Of a stretch of 64,000 nucleotides of DNA, positions 42,877-51,314 are shown in pieces; the stretch's first letter is position 1; each line of letters starts with the position of its first letter. Origin of the DNA: Enterobacterales bacterium CwR94 (GTDB lineage Bacteria; Pseudomonadota; Gammaproteobacteria; Enterobacterales; Enterobacteriaceae); contig KZ478060.1 in assembly GCA_002837195.1 (NCBI GenBank), forward strand, positions 420,463 through 484,462, written 5' to 3'. The notes below the pieces were generated by a model. It searched no databases and was not told where the DNA came from. It was given only the letters and a program-made list of their open reading frames with translations. The position numbers and the translations under genes are program-made.

Positions 42877-43420
42877 CAGGCTGTTACAGCAACTGTTTCA
42901 TGACAAGCCGAGCGCAGATATCGCGTTGCAATACACGGGGTTTTTCAGCCAAAACACCATCGCGACCATGGGTGAAGTGGTGCGTTTATGGCTGGATGAA
43001 AATGAAACCTCGTTGAGCCAGCGGCGCAAACTGTTTTCGACCTTTGTCGAGATGGCGCAAAACATTTTGCGTTATTCGTCCGACAGTCGCGAGCTGCATA
43101 GCGATGAACAAGTGATGCGTTTTGGCGCGTTCTGTTTAAGCGTGCAGGCATCGCAGTATTGTCTGGAAAGTGCCAATTTGGTACGTGCAGAAGAGAGCGA
43201 TCGTCTTCGCTGTCAGTTGGAATCCTTACAGTCGATGTCACTGGAAGAGATCAAACGGGCGTGGAAAACGATGCTGAAATCGGAAACACCGGCCTACAGC
43301 AAGGGAGCCAATATTGGATTATTGACGCTGGCACGGGACGCCAGTCAGCCACTGGAATTTACAATACAACAGGTTGATAAGACGGAGATGTCAGCCTTTT
43401 ATCTAAAAGCGACGATCTGA
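42866..43420 (+). CDS. SiaB-like protein kinase
   Basis: 184-residue SiaB family kinase (GHKL-type), predicted to phosphorylate the SiaC homologue. Features: FSTFVEMAQNILRYSSDSRE (N-box-like helix with Glu and Asn, about 57-76) and GANIGLLTLAR (G-box, about 150). The ATG at 42866 overlaps the phosphatase gene by 11 bases; GTG at 42854 is an alternative. The stop overlaps the next start (TGATG). Antagonistic kinase/phosphatase pairs of this type act in partner-switching. Confidence 0.85.
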   Translation: MTNDRLLQQLFHDKPSADIALQYTGFFSQNTIATMGEVVRLWLDENETSLSQRRKLFSTFVEMAQNILRYSSDSRELHSDEQVMRFGAFCLSVQASQYCLESANLVRAEESDRLRCQLESLQSMSLEEIKRAWKTMLKSETPAYSKGANIGLLTLARDASQPLEFTIQQVDKTEMSAFYLKATI

Positions 43421-43839
43421 TGAGCTATCCCATTACCCTTTCACTGTCGGCGGGTGCCTGTACTCCGATGGTTGATTTTGATTACAGTGCACGCCGCCTG
43501 GCCCTCACCGGGGAATCCTGGCCGGAAAACGCCGCCGCCTTCTATCGCCCACTGCAAACCGATCTCGATCTTTGGTTAAAAGACACTGCCGGACAAGCGC
43601 TAGCGCCGATTGAATTGCATGTCTCACTGAGCTATTTCAACAGTTCCAGCACCAAAATGCTGTTTGGACTGTTTGAACGCCTGCATCAGGATGCTCAGGC
43701 CGGTGTTGAGGTTGTGATGCATTGGTATCACGATGAAGAGGACGATATTTCGCAAGAGTTTGGTGAAGAGCTGCAGGATGATTTCCCCGCCTTTCAGTTC
43801 CAACTGCATACCGGACTACGCCAGCATGAAACATCATGA
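43420..43839 (+). CDS. SiaC-like regulatory phosphoprotein
   Basis: 139-residue SiaC family (DUF1987) protein. The conserved LSYFNSSSTKMLFGLFERL segment (about 70-88) contains the phospho-acceptor; Thr78 corresponds to the Thr phosphorylated in Pseudomonas SiaC. Unphosphorylated SiaC binds and activates the diguanylate cyclase SiaD. Acidic C-terminal region EEDDISQEFGEEL. It overlaps siaB upstream and the cyclase downstream. Confidence 0.87.
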   Translation: MSYPITLSLSAGACTPMVDFDYSARRLALTGESWPENAAAFYRPLQTDLDLWLKDTAGQALAPIELHVSLSYFNSSSTKMLFGLFERLHQDAQAGVEVVMHWYHDEEDDISQEFGEELQDDFPAFQFQLHTGLRQHETS

Positions 43840-44566
43840 ACTGTTTTCCATGGAAACCGCGCTGCTGGAGCTGACGCGCGAGATAGCCAGCCAACCCCAG
43901 CAGCCAGCAGAGCATTATCAGGAAGCTCTGCTGACGCTTTGCCAACACTATGAGCGCCTGATTCGTGAATCAGGCCGCTTGATCACGCGTAGCGACAGAG
44001 CAGAGCGAGAGCTCACGCGACTGAATAGCGAGCTGCAAAGCCTGGCGCATGCGCTGGAGTACAAAGCGACGCACGATCCGTTGACGGAGGTGTTTAACCG
44101 CAGTGCGATCATCGATCGCATTACGCAGGCATTGAGCCGTGGACGGGCGGGATTGATCCTGCTGGATATCGATCACTTCAAGGCAATCAACGATACCTGG
44201 GGCCATCCCGTTGGGGATAAGGTGATCATTGAATTGATTACGCGCGTACGTCAGTCGGTGCCAGAAAGCGGCAGCATTGGTCGCGTTGGGGGTGAGGAGT
44301 TTACGGTGCTGCTACCAGGAAGCAGCCTGGCGCAAACCGTCATTATTGCCGGCTACATTCATGCTTCTTTAAACGCTAAACCGCTCTCTGTGTTACCTGA
44401 AAGGTTGGTCACCGCCAGCCTTGGGATCAGCTTTGGCGAGCAGGCCAGTGATTTTGAGCAGCTTTACGGCACGGCTGATGAGGCACTGTATGAGGCGAAG
44501 CGTCGGGGACGTAATCGCCTGCACTGGCATGAAGTCAAATCGCTGTTAACCGTAAACGCTCAGTGA
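43826..44566 (+). CDS. SiaD-like diguanylate cyclase
   Basis: 246 residues. An N-terminal helical region with coiled-coil character (RSDRAERELTRLNSELQSLA) leads to a GGDEF domain with the active-site variant GGEEF (GRVGGEEFTVLLPG); DPLTEVFNR and LDIDHFKAINDTWGH are conserved. The upstream inhibitory RxxD site is absent, so feedback inhibition by cyclic-di-GMP is not expected. ATG 43826 overlaps the SiaC-like gene by 14 bases; ATG 43850 is an alternative. The stop overlaps the end of the convergent GntR gene by 21 bases. Confidence 0.87.
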   Translation: MKHHELFSMETALLELTREIASQPQQPAEHYQEALLTLCQHYERLIRESGRLITRSDRAERELTRLNSELQSLAHALEYKATHDPLTEVFNRSAIIDRITQALSRGRAGLILLDIDHFKAINDTWGHPVGDKVIIELITRVRQSVPESGSIGRVGGEEFTVLLPGSSLAQTVIIAGYIHASLNAKPLSVLPERLVTASLGISFGEQASDFEQLYGTADEALYEAKRRGRNRLHWHEVKSLLTVNAQ

Positions 44567-45280
44567 AGCCAAAATGCGGGTGAAATAATCGTCCGCCAGC
44601 TTTTGCGCCAGCTTACCGTCGCGGGCTTCCAGCGCTTCAACCAGTGGCGTCAGCTCGCGCAGGGTTTGTTCGCGCACCATTTCTCCCACTGCCGAATGGA
44701 GTGAGTGCTGGCCGTCGTACTGTACAGCGCGTCGGTCAGCAATGACATTGTCAAAAATTTGAATCAGAAAGCGGTTACGCGTGGCTGCAAAAATAGCCTG
44801 ATGTACCGCGTAAATATGCTCTTTGTACAGGATCCACTCCTGCGCCTCGCGAATGCCCTGCAAATGATGGCGCATGGTCGCAAAATCTTCTGCGCTGGCT
44901 CGGCTGGCGGCCAGTGTCATCATCACCGGTTCAAACAGCAACCGGCCTTCCAAAATCTCACTGTAAGTGGGGACTTCTGTATGCCAGGCGGCAACCGGAC
45001 GATCGGTCACATTTAACTGCTGTTGCAGATTATCTGACAGATAAGAGCCGCTACCCACTTTACGTGTGACCAGTCCCTGAGTGGACATCATCGCCAGCAC
45101 GTTGCGAATGGTGCTGCGCGACGTCTCAAAGCGCCGCGCCAGTTCCCGCTCATTGGGTAATTTATCGCCCGCTTTTAAATCCCCTTCGCGTATTGATTGC
45201 ATAATGGCGCGGTAAATACTGACCGCCGCGGTTTTATCGTGTCCGACTATGCGTTGGGAAATGTCATCACTGTTAGTCAT
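44546..45280 (-). CDS. GntR/FadR-type transcriptional regulator (FCD domain)
   Basis: 244 residues. N-terminal winged helix: IREGDLKAGDKLPNERELAR followed by FETSRSTIRNVLAMMSTQGL (about 33-72). The C-terminal FCD effector domain is all-helical with metal-ligand-type residues (ILEGRLLFEPVMMTLAA, HQAIFAATRN, SAVGEMV). It diverges from the ridA-ABC operon, with paired palindromes between them, and is therefore its likely repressor. Typical ligands of this subfamily are organic or amino acids. Confidence 0.9.
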   Translation of the reverse strand: MTNSDDISQRIVGHDKTAAVSIYRAIMQSIREGDLKAGDKLPNERELARRFETSRSTIRNVLAMMSTQGLVTRKVGSGSYLSDNLQQQLNVTDRPVAAWHTEVPTYSEILEGRLLFEPVMMTLAASRASAEDFATMRHHLQGIREAQEWILYKEHIYAVHQAIFAATRNRFLIQIFDNVIADRRAVQYDGQHSLHSAVGEMVREQTLRELTPLVEALEARDGKLAQKLADDYFTRILASLSVYG

Positions 45281-45516
45281 CGGGCGGCTCCTGCAACCGT
45301 ACGCGAAATGTCACTGAATGGCTGACCAATTGGGTAAGATGGCGGCGATTATAGCGTGAGATACGGGTCACGGCGAGCGCCGATTGATTCTAGTACGCTA
45401 CCTGATGATACAAATAGATCTGGAACTTATCCCTCATTATCGGCGATTCCGCCCGCACGGCGTAAAAAAGCACATTAGTGTGAACTGCTTCGCAACCTGT
45501 CATATCGATCTCTTAT

Positions 45517-45539
45517 TGGTTAACCATAATGGTTGACCA
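45517..45539. promoter_or_regulatory. Paired GntR-type operators
   Basis: TGGTTAACCA (45517-45526) and TGGTTGACCA (45530-45539) are 10-base palindromes 13 bases apart, resembling the TGGTNNNACCA half-site pattern of FadR-family regulators. A CATAAT -10-like element lies between them, 50 bases before the RidA-like gene, so binding would cover the promoter. Confidence 0.72.
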
Positions 45540-45588
45540 TTAAAAACCAGCGTGTTCATAATGCCGAAAAAACAGCCTGGGATAAAAA

Positions 45589-46116
45589 ATGAACACACCT
45601 TTCATCACACCCGAGCAGCCTGCCGATTGCCGCTTGCACGCGCACTTGCAAACACTGGGAATTGAACTGCCTCCTGTGCCAACGCCCGTGGCGAATTTCG
45701 TCACTTGCCGCCGTTTTGGCAACTACTTGTATCTCTCTGGTCAGGGGCCATTAGACGCCAGTGGGTATTTGCACACGGGCAAAGTGGGCAGCGAAATCAG
45801 CGTTGAAGAGGCTTATCAGCATGCGCGCCTAACCGGTTTAAACCTGCTGGCGGTTGCGCGCCAGGCGACGGGAGATTTAGGCCGCATAAAGAGCGTTGTA
45901 AAACTGTTGGGATGGGTGAATGCCGACGCTGATTTTAGGCAGCACCCGCAGGTCATTAACGGCTGTTCGGATCTGTTTGTGCAAGTGTTTGGCGAACAGA
46001 TAGGGCGTGGTGCCCGATCGGCGATTGGCGCAGGCTCATTACCACAGAATCAAACGGTGGAAATCGAAGCGATTTTGGAGTTGGAGGAGGCCTGCACAAA
46101 TGGACTACATCTTTGA
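45589..46116 (+). CDS. RidA (YjgF/YER057c) family protein
   Basis: 175-residue RidA-type deaminase, longer than classical RidA (about 128) with an N-terminal extension of about 30 residues. Conserved: GNYLYLSGQGPLDASGYLHT, QATGDLGRIKSVVKLLGWVN, ARSAIGAGSLPQNQTVEIEA (Arg in substrate site). RidA proteins hydrolyse reactive enamine/imine intermediates released by PLP-dependent dehydratases. The presence of such a dehydratase at the end of the operon makes this role likely here. First gene of the operon. Confidence 0.87.
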   Translation: MNTPFITPEQPADCRLHAHLQTLGIELPPVPTPVANFVTCRRFGNYLYLSGQGPLDASGYLHTGKVGSEISVEEAYQHARLTGLNLLAVARQATGDLGRIKSVVKLLGWVNADADFRQHPQVINGCSDLFVQVFGEQIGRGARSAIGAGSLPQNQTVEIEAILELEEACTNGLHL

Positions 46117-46762
46117 TTTCAGTGCGTTGCAGCCCTATAGCGATGTGCTGGCCAGAGGGCTAATGGAAACCGCGATTTATGCACTGCTGTCCATTGTGTT
46201 TGGCCTGACGATTGGCGCAGTGTGTGCATTAACGCTGATCTATGCAGCGAAAGGCTGGCGGCGGCTGGTGCGGTGTTACGTTGAGTTCTTTCGTAACACG
46301 CCATCGCTGGTACAGCTGTTTCTTATTTACTTTGGCTTGCCGAGTCTGGGGCTTCACCTCTCACCACCGGTTGCCGGTACTATCGCGTTGTCGCTGTATT
46401 GTGGCGCCTACATGACCGAGATTCTACGCGCCGGTTTTATCTCTTTGCCGAGAGGGTTAACGGAAGCGGGGGATGCGCTCGGGCTGTCGCGTCGGCAAAT
46501 CATCACCCATGTCTTAACCCTACCGGCCATGCAAAACGTGTTTCCGGCACTGGCCAGTCAAATGGTGCTCACGCTGATCGGCACCAGTCTTATTTCACAA
46601 ATTGGCGTTGAGGAGATTTTTCACAGCGGCAGTTTTGTGGAGTCGCGTACGTTTCGCAGCTTTGAAATCTACTTGCTGATTTGCGGGCTGTATTTCTTCG
46701 CGGTCAGTTTAATGAAGGTGTTGCTACGCATGGCGTGGTATCGCTTTCAGGCGCGGAGGTAG
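46100..46762 (+). CDS. Polar amino-acid ABC transporter permease (first subunit)
   Basis: 220-residue inner-membrane permease of the His/Glu/Arg/opine class: about five hydrophobic segments, with VEFFRNTPSLVQLFLIYFGL (about 64-83) and the EAA loop LTEAGDALGLSRRQIITHVL. GGAGGAGG lies upstream of the ATG at 46100, which overlaps the RidA gene by 17 bases; a longer frame from 46007 lies within ridA. It pairs with the next gene as a heterodimer. Confidence 0.9.
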   Translation: MDYIFDFSALQPYSDVLARGLMETAIYALLSIVFGLTIGAVCALTLIYAAKGWRRLVRCYVEFFRNTPSLVQLFLIYFGLPSLGLHLSPPVAGTIALSLYCGAYMTEILRAGFISLPRGLTEAGDALGLSRRQIITHVLTLPAMQNVFPALASQMVLTLIGTSLISQIGVEEIFHSGSFVESRTFRSFEIYLLICGLYFFAVSLMKVLLRMAWYRFQARR

Positions 46763-46764
46763 AT

Positions 46765-47421
46765 ATGCGCGGTATTTCACTGATTGATATCTGGATGATT
46801 ATCAGCGCGTTGCGTTGGACGTTACTGCTGGCTTTTAGCACGTTTATTTGCGGAGCGATAATTGGCCTGTTAGTGGTGACGGCCCGTTCATCGCATCAGC
46901 GCTGGTTGCAGGGCGTGGCTTGGGTGTATGTCGAGCTGATTCAGGGCATTCCACTGCTGGGGCTGTTGTTCTTGCTGTTCTTCGGTGTCCCGATGCTCAG
47001 CGGTATTGAGGTCAGCTCATTCACGGCGGCACTGGTGGCTTTCTCACTGTCGGCGGGCGCATTTTTAGGTGAAATCTGGCGCGGTAGCATTGAGGCGGTG
47101 CCAAAAGGGCAGTGGGAAGCCTCATTGTCACTGGGGATCTCCCGCAGCCAGATGCTACGCAAGGTGATCTGGCCGCAGGCGTTTCGCCATGCGTTGCCAC
47201 CTACCGTCGGCTTTTCAGTGCAGCTGATTAAAAACACCTCGCTCGCCGCGCTGGTGGGCTTTGTTGAACTCACCCGCTCCGGGCAAATCGTCAGCGGCTC
47301 GACGTTGCAGCCGCTGATTATCTATCTGCTGGTCGCACTCTGCTACTTTGCGCTTTGCTTCCCGCTGGCGCGACTTTCACTACATCTGGAGGCTCGTTTC
47401 CATGTCGCTGGTCGTTATTGA
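46765..47421 (+). CDS. Polar amino-acid ABC transporter permease (second subunit)
   Basis: 218-residue partner permease, same family. YVELIQGIPLLGLLFLLFFG (about 50-69) and the EAA loop GQWEASLSLGISRSQMLRKV are visible. It starts 2 bases after the first permease with GGAGGT upstream; a longer frame starting at 46681 overlaps the first permease and was rejected. Confidence 0.9.
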   Translation: MRGISLIDIWMIISALRWTLLLAFSTFICGAIIGLLVVTARSSHQRWLQGVAWVYVELIQGIPLLGLLFLLFFGVPMLSGIEVSSFTAALVAFSLSAGAFLGEIWRGSIEAVPKGQWEASLSLGISRSQMLRKVIWPQAFRHALPPTVGFSVQLIKNTSLAALVGFVELTRSGQIVSGSTLQPLIIYLLVALCYFALCFPLARLSLHLEARFHVAGRY

Positions 47422-48130
47422 TTCGGTTAAAAAAAGCTTTGGTCACAACGAGGTGCTGCGCGGAATCAATGCCACCATCGCGCGCGGCGATATCGTCACC
47501 ATCATCGGCAAAAGCGGTTCAGGTAAAAGTACGCTACTGCGCTGCATTAATGGGCTGGAGAAAATAGACAGTGGCTCTATCCGCGTGGGGGGATTACAGG
47601 TTGGTGGTTCACCCGCTGAATTGCAAAAACTACGGCAGAGTGTGGGCATGGTGTTTCAGAGCTTCAACCTGTTCCCCCATCTCACCGTGGCGGAAAACGT
47701 CACGCTGGCGCCGCTACTTACGCGCCGTATCAATAAGTCTGAAGCCTCGGCATTGGCAAAACGCCTGTTGGAGCAGGTAGGACTGGGACAAAAAAGCGAT
47801 GCCTATCCCTCTTCGCTATCCGGTGGGCAGCAGCAGCGCGTCGCAATAGCACGCGCCTTAGCGATGTCACCGGAAGTCATGCTGTTTGATGAGGCGACCT
47901 CTGCGCTTGATCCAGAGTTAGTGGGCGAAGTGCTGCGCGTCATGGAAGATTTAGCCAAACAAGGCATGACCATGATTGCGGTAACCCATGAAATGGCGTT
48001 TGCCCGCAAGGTGTCCAGCAATGTCATCTTTATGCATCAGGGGGAAGTTTGGGAAAGCGGCCCGCCTGCGGAAATGTTTGGCTCGCCACGCACCGCGGAA
48101 TTACAACGTTTTGTACACACACCCAATTAA
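47402..48130 (+). CDS. Polar amino-acid ABC transporter ATPase
   Basis: 242-residue GlnQ/HisP-type ATPase. Walker A GKSGSGKSTLLRCING (about 36-51), Q-loop VFQSFNLFPHLTVAENV, signature LSGGQQQRVAIARALAM and Walker B EVMLFDEATSALDPELVGEV, followed by switch His in VTHEMAFARKVS. It overlaps the preceding permease by 20 bases. Confidence 0.94.
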   Translation: MSLVVIDSVKKSFGHNEVLRGINATIARGDIVTIIGKSGSGKSTLLRCINGLEKIDSGSIRVGGLQVGGSPAELQKLRQSVGMVFQSFNLFPHLTVAENVTLAPLLTRRINKSEASALAKRLLEQVGLGQKSDAYPSSLSGGQQQRVAIARALAMSPEVMLFDEATSALDPELVGEVLRVMEDLAKQGMTMIAVTHEMAFARKVSSNVIFMHQGEVWESGPPAEMFGSPRTAELQRFVHTPN

Positions 48131-48148
48131 TCACACCGGAGCTTACGC

Positions 48149-48934
48149 ATGAAAATCATAAGTAAAACACTTGCACTCATCGCCCTGTGCGCCTTGCCGT
48201 TACTGGCACAGGCAAATTCGTTGGAAGAGATTAAATCACGCGGCGTATTGCGCGTAGCGACAACCGTGGATGCCGCGCCATGGGGCTTTACCGATGCTGC
48301 CGGTAAGCCCACGGGTCTCGATGTTGAGCTGGCACAAAAGCTGGCAGATAACATGGGCGTTAAATTACAGCTACAACAGGTGACCGGAGCCAACCGCATT
48401 CCGTACCTGATGTCGCGTAAAGTCGACGTATTAATCGCTGCGTTGGGGTCCAGCCCGGAGCGGGCGAAATTGGTGACTTTCTCGGAACCTTATGCAGCGG
48501 TCTATTTGGGCGTTTATGGGGACAGTAGCGTCAAAAAAGCCGAAAAAATCAGTGAATTGAGCAATGTTACGATTGCGGTACCCAAAGGCTCAACGCCCGA
48601 CCTCACACTGACCGAACTCCTGCCGCAAGGGAAATACCTGCGCCTGGAAGATACGGCCTCGGCAGTCACGGCTTTTTTATCCGGTCAGGCCCCGTTATTT
48701 GCTGAAAATAACCTGATTGCGCAGAAAGTTGGACAAGAAAACCCGGCAAAACAGATCGAACTGAAATACCTGCTGCGTAAGAGCCCGGCATATATCGCTG
48801 TGCGTCCTGGTCAGCCTGAGCTGATGACCGCCATTAATCAGTTTATTGAAAAAAGCACCGCTGACGGCGAACTGCCCGCACTGCGTCAGAAATGGTTTAA
48901 CGATGCACAAAATGACCTGACAACGGAGCAGTAA
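48149..48934 (+). CDS. Amino-acid ABC transporter periplasmic binding protein (SBP_bac_3)
   Basis: 261 residues with signal peptide MKIISKTLALIALCALPLLA, cleaved after AQA. The two-lobed family 3 pattern is visible: SRGVLRVATTVDAAPWGFTD, KPTGLDVELAQKLADNMGVK, DVLIAALGSSPERAKLVTFS (ligand-binding segment) and VPKGSTPDLTLTELLPQGKY. Ligand unknown; the deacylase and dehydratase downstream suggest an N-acylated or hydroxylated amino acid. Confidence 0.9.
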   Translation: MKIISKTLALIALCALPLLAQANSLEEIKSRGVLRVATTVDAAPWGFTDAAGKPTGLDVELAQKLADNMGVKLQLQQVTGANRIPYLMSRKVDVLIAALGSSPERAKLVTFSEPYAAVYLGVYGDSSVKKAEKISELSNVTIAVPKGSTPDLTLTELLPQGKYLRLEDTASAVTAFLSGQAPLFAENNLIAQKVGQENPAKQIELKYLLRKSPAYIAVRPGQPELMTAINQFIEKSTADGELPALRQKWFNDAQNDLTTEQ

Positions 48935-48936
48935 GC

Positions 48937-49944
48937 ATGTCGACCGTATTCACTGATATTGATTTCTCGCTACCCGGAAAACAGGTGGGCTTTGCCCACT
49001 TACCGCTGTCGGCACACAATGATGCCTGGGGCACTATTGCCATGCCGCTGGCCGTGATAGCCAACGGCGAAGGCCCGACCTTACTGATAACCGGGGCGAT
49101 TCATGGCGACGAGTATGAAGGCCCCATTATCATTAATGAGTTGATCCGTAATCTGCAAGCGGAACAGGTTCAGGGGCGGCTCATTCTGTTGCCTTGTGCG
49201 AACACGCCTGCGCTACGTGCTTCTAATCGCGTAAGTCCTCTGGATAACAAAAACCTGGCGCGCGTGTTTCCGGGCAATCCCTGGGGTACGCCCACTGAGC
49301 AGATTGCGGCCTGGATCCACGATACGCTCTTTCCTCTGTGTGACTATTACCTTGATTTGCACAGCGGCGGTAGCTCACTGTTTATTGAAGAGAGTGCGCA
49401 AGTGGTGGTGACCGATGAACTGGATCCCGCAGTGCGTAAGCACAGCGAGGCCATGGCCCGCGCATTTGGTGCCACGCTCACGGTAGTGACCAATAACATG
49501 GGCGATCCACGTACCAGTTGCGGTGCTGCTGCGAAACTGGGATTACCCGCGATTGCTGCAGAAATGGGATGGAACGGCAGCGTGTCGCCGCAGGGGGTAA
49601 AACGCACACGGGCGGCGGTGGCGCGCGTGCTGAACCATCTTGGTATGATGGAGACCGATCCTCCCTCAGCGACACCCTCGCAGCAGGTCTTTATCCCGGC
49701 TGGCGGCAACCTGTTGTCTCCTGGCGATGGCTGGTTTGAACCCGTTGTTTCGATAGGTGACACCGTGCTAGCGGGCGATTTGGCAGGTTGGTTGCATCGC
49801 CTGTCGGAACCTTGTGCAGAACCGCAGGCTGTCTATTTTCAGATTGCCGGACAAGTGTATTCGCAGCGTACTTTTGGTGTGACTTCACAGGGCAACAGTT
49901 TGGCAGTATTGGTGCAGAATTTGCCACAGGAGAAGCAGGCATGA
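48937..49944 (+). CDS. Zinc-dependent N-deacylase (succinylglutamate desuccinylase/aspartoacylase family, DoeB-like)
   Basis: 335-residue carboxypeptidase-A-like zinc amidohydrolase. Zinc ligands: His56 and Glu59 in TGAIHGDEYEG and His142 in YYLDLHSGGSSLF. GNPWGTPTEQIAAW and PAIAAEMGWNGSVSP are also typical; the C-terminal beta domain (from about 245) follows. The closest class I recognise is N-acetyl-diaminobutyrate deacetylase (DoeB) of ectoine degradation, but ectoine hydrolase is absent here, so other N-acyl amino acids are possible. It starts 2 bases after the binding-protein gene and overlaps the dehydratase gene by 4 bases. Confidence 0.82.
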   Translation: MSTVFTDIDFSLPGKQVGFAHLPLSAHNDAWGTIAMPLAVIANGEGPTLLITGAIHGDEYEGPIIINELIRNLQAEQVQGRLILLPCANTPALRASNRVSPLDNKNLARVFPGNPWGTPTEQIAAWIHDTLFPLCDYYLDLHSGGSSLFIEESAQVVVTDELDPAVRKHSEAMARAFGATLTVVTNNMGDPRTSCGAAAKLGLPAIAAEMGWNGSVSPQGVKRTRAAVARVLNHLGMMETDPPSATPSQQVFIPAGGNLLSPGDGWFEPVVSIGDTVLAGDLAGWLHRLSEPCAEPQAVYFQIAGQVYSQRTFGVTSQGNSLAVLVQNLPQEKQA

Positions 49945-50882
49945 GCGATGTGATCACCGCACAAGATTACCTTGCAGCACTGGATCGTGTCAGATCCTGG
50001 GTGCGTAAAACGCCGTTAGTCGAAACCGCCCCCTGGCAGCCAGTGGCAGAGATTAACCTGCGATTGAAAGCGGAATGTTGTCAGGTAACGGGCTCTTTTA
50101 AAGCGCGCGGCGCTTTTAATCGCGTGCTGAATTTACCAAAACACATACGCGAGCAGGGGCTGGCAACGGCATCTGGTGGAAATTTTGGCGCAGCCGTCGC
50201 CTATGTCGGTCAACAGCTTGCGCTGCCCGCCGATGTTTTTGTGATGAATACCAGTACGGCGCTGACGCGTCAGCGCATTGAAAGTTATGGCGCTAAACTC
50301 ACGGTTGAAGGTGATTTCTGGGATCAAAGCTGGGATGCCGCAGGTTTACGCATCCAGAAAACCGGGGGCGCATTGCTGCATCCTTATGCTGACCGTGATG
50401 TGGTTATTGGTCAGGGGACAATGGCCTTGGAAATTCTTGAGCAGTGGCCGGAGATTGATACGCTGGTTGTTTCAATTGGTGGTGGTGGCTTAATTGCTGG
50501 CGTCGCGCAGGCTGCAAAGTTGCTGAAACCTGGCATTCGTATTATTGGGGTTGAGGCTGCGGGATGTCCGATGATGTGGACGTGCCGCCAACAGCAGAAA
50601 ATCGTTAAACTGGAGCAGGTGAAAACCATCGTGCCCATTCTGGCTGCACGCTCAACAGAAGCCATCAACTTTAGCCTTGTTGAGCAATATGTGGATGAAA
50701 TTGTGCTGGTGCCTGAAGATCAGGTAGAAGCCTCTGCCCGCGAAGTGTGGTCTGCCACCGGTCTGGCCATTGAGCTGGGTGCAGCAACGGCGGTTGCGGC
50801 GGTAACACGGCAACTTTTTTCAATGCAACCCGGTGAAAATATCGGTGTGGTGCTGTGCGGTAGTGGTACCAACGGCATGTGA
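49941..50882 (+). CDS. PLP-dependent threonine/serine dehydratase-like enzyme
   Basis: 313-residue fold-type II PLP enzyme. The cofactor lysine is Lys54 in CCQVTGSFKARGAFNR; SGGNFGAAVAY (phosphate of substrate) and SIGGGGLIAGVAQAA (glycine-rich PLP phosphate loop) are intact; the C-terminal serine-type motif VLCGSGTNG follows. It resembles catabolic threonine dehydratase and EutB of hydroxyectoine utilisation. Products of such eliminations are enamines and imines, which the RidA-like protein of the operon would hydrolyse to a keto acid and ammonia. ATG 49941 is used; an upstream frame from 49788 overlaps the deacylase gene. Confidence 0.85.
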   Translation: MSDVITAQDYLAALDRVRSWVRKTPLVETAPWQPVAEINLRLKAECCQVTGSFKARGAFNRVLNLPKHIREQGLATASGGNFGAAVAYVGQQLALPADVFVMNTSTALTRQRIESYGAKLTVEGDFWDQSWDAAGLRIQKTGGALLHPYADRDVVIGQGTMALEILEQWPEIDTLVVSIGGGGLIAGVAQAAKLLKPGIRIIGVEAAGCPMMWTCRQQQKIVKLEQVKTIVPILAARSTEAINFSLVEQYVDEIVLVPEDQVEASAREVWSATGLAIELGAATAVAAVTRQLFSMQPGENIGVVLCGSGTNGM

Positions 50883-50891
50883 TCAGTAGGC

Positions 50892-50926
50892 TGCAAACAG
50901 AGCCTGTTGTCAGGGTTCTGTTTGCA
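50892..50926 (+). terminator. Inverted repeat after the dehydratase gene
   Basis: TGCAAACAGA (50892-50901) and TCTGTTTGCA (50917-50926) are perfect complements 10 bases after the stop, with further weak pairing inside. No T-run, so a weak terminator or a regulatory palindrome. Confidence 0.5.
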
Positions 50927-51034
50927 TAAATAACCACACAAAATGAATAACTAACGATTGGGGTTGAACGCTCTTATAAATAATGCCATCATGGCGCGAA
51001 ATTTCTTACCCCTGCCAGAAAACGAGGCCACCGT

Positions 51035-51139
51035 ATGACAGGCTTACTGCTCGCACAATGCAGTCCAATGCCACTTCATTCGTTGACGAATCCACTGTCC
51101 TCGTCTTTTAACGCCGTTTCTTCCTGCTCTATTCGGTGA
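51035..51139 (+). CDS. Possible 34-codon leader ORF upstream of speC
   Basis: In the 430-base leader of speC, ATG at 51035 with GAGG 8 bases ahead opens a 34-codon frame beginning MTGLLLAQCSPMPLHSLTN and ending SSCSIR. Ornithine decarboxylase genes of enteric bacteria (speF) have a translated 34-codon leader that controls expression by ornithine, but this sequence is not similar to it. Position and size are suggestive only. No known homologue. Confidence 0.35.
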   Translation: MTGLLLAQCSPMPLHSLTNPLSSSFNAVSSCSIR

Positions 51140-51314
51140 GGCCAGTTGGCTCACGGTGAGTGATTCGCCCGCGTAAAGCACAGGGTTATTTTGCGGATCG
51201 TTTACCGTTGTAGCCATTCCACGCTATCTCGTTCCAGACAATTTCGCGGGCAGTTATCTGCCTACTTCGTGCCATCTGGCACCCACTCATCCTTCACCGC
51301 TGGGGATTTGTGCT

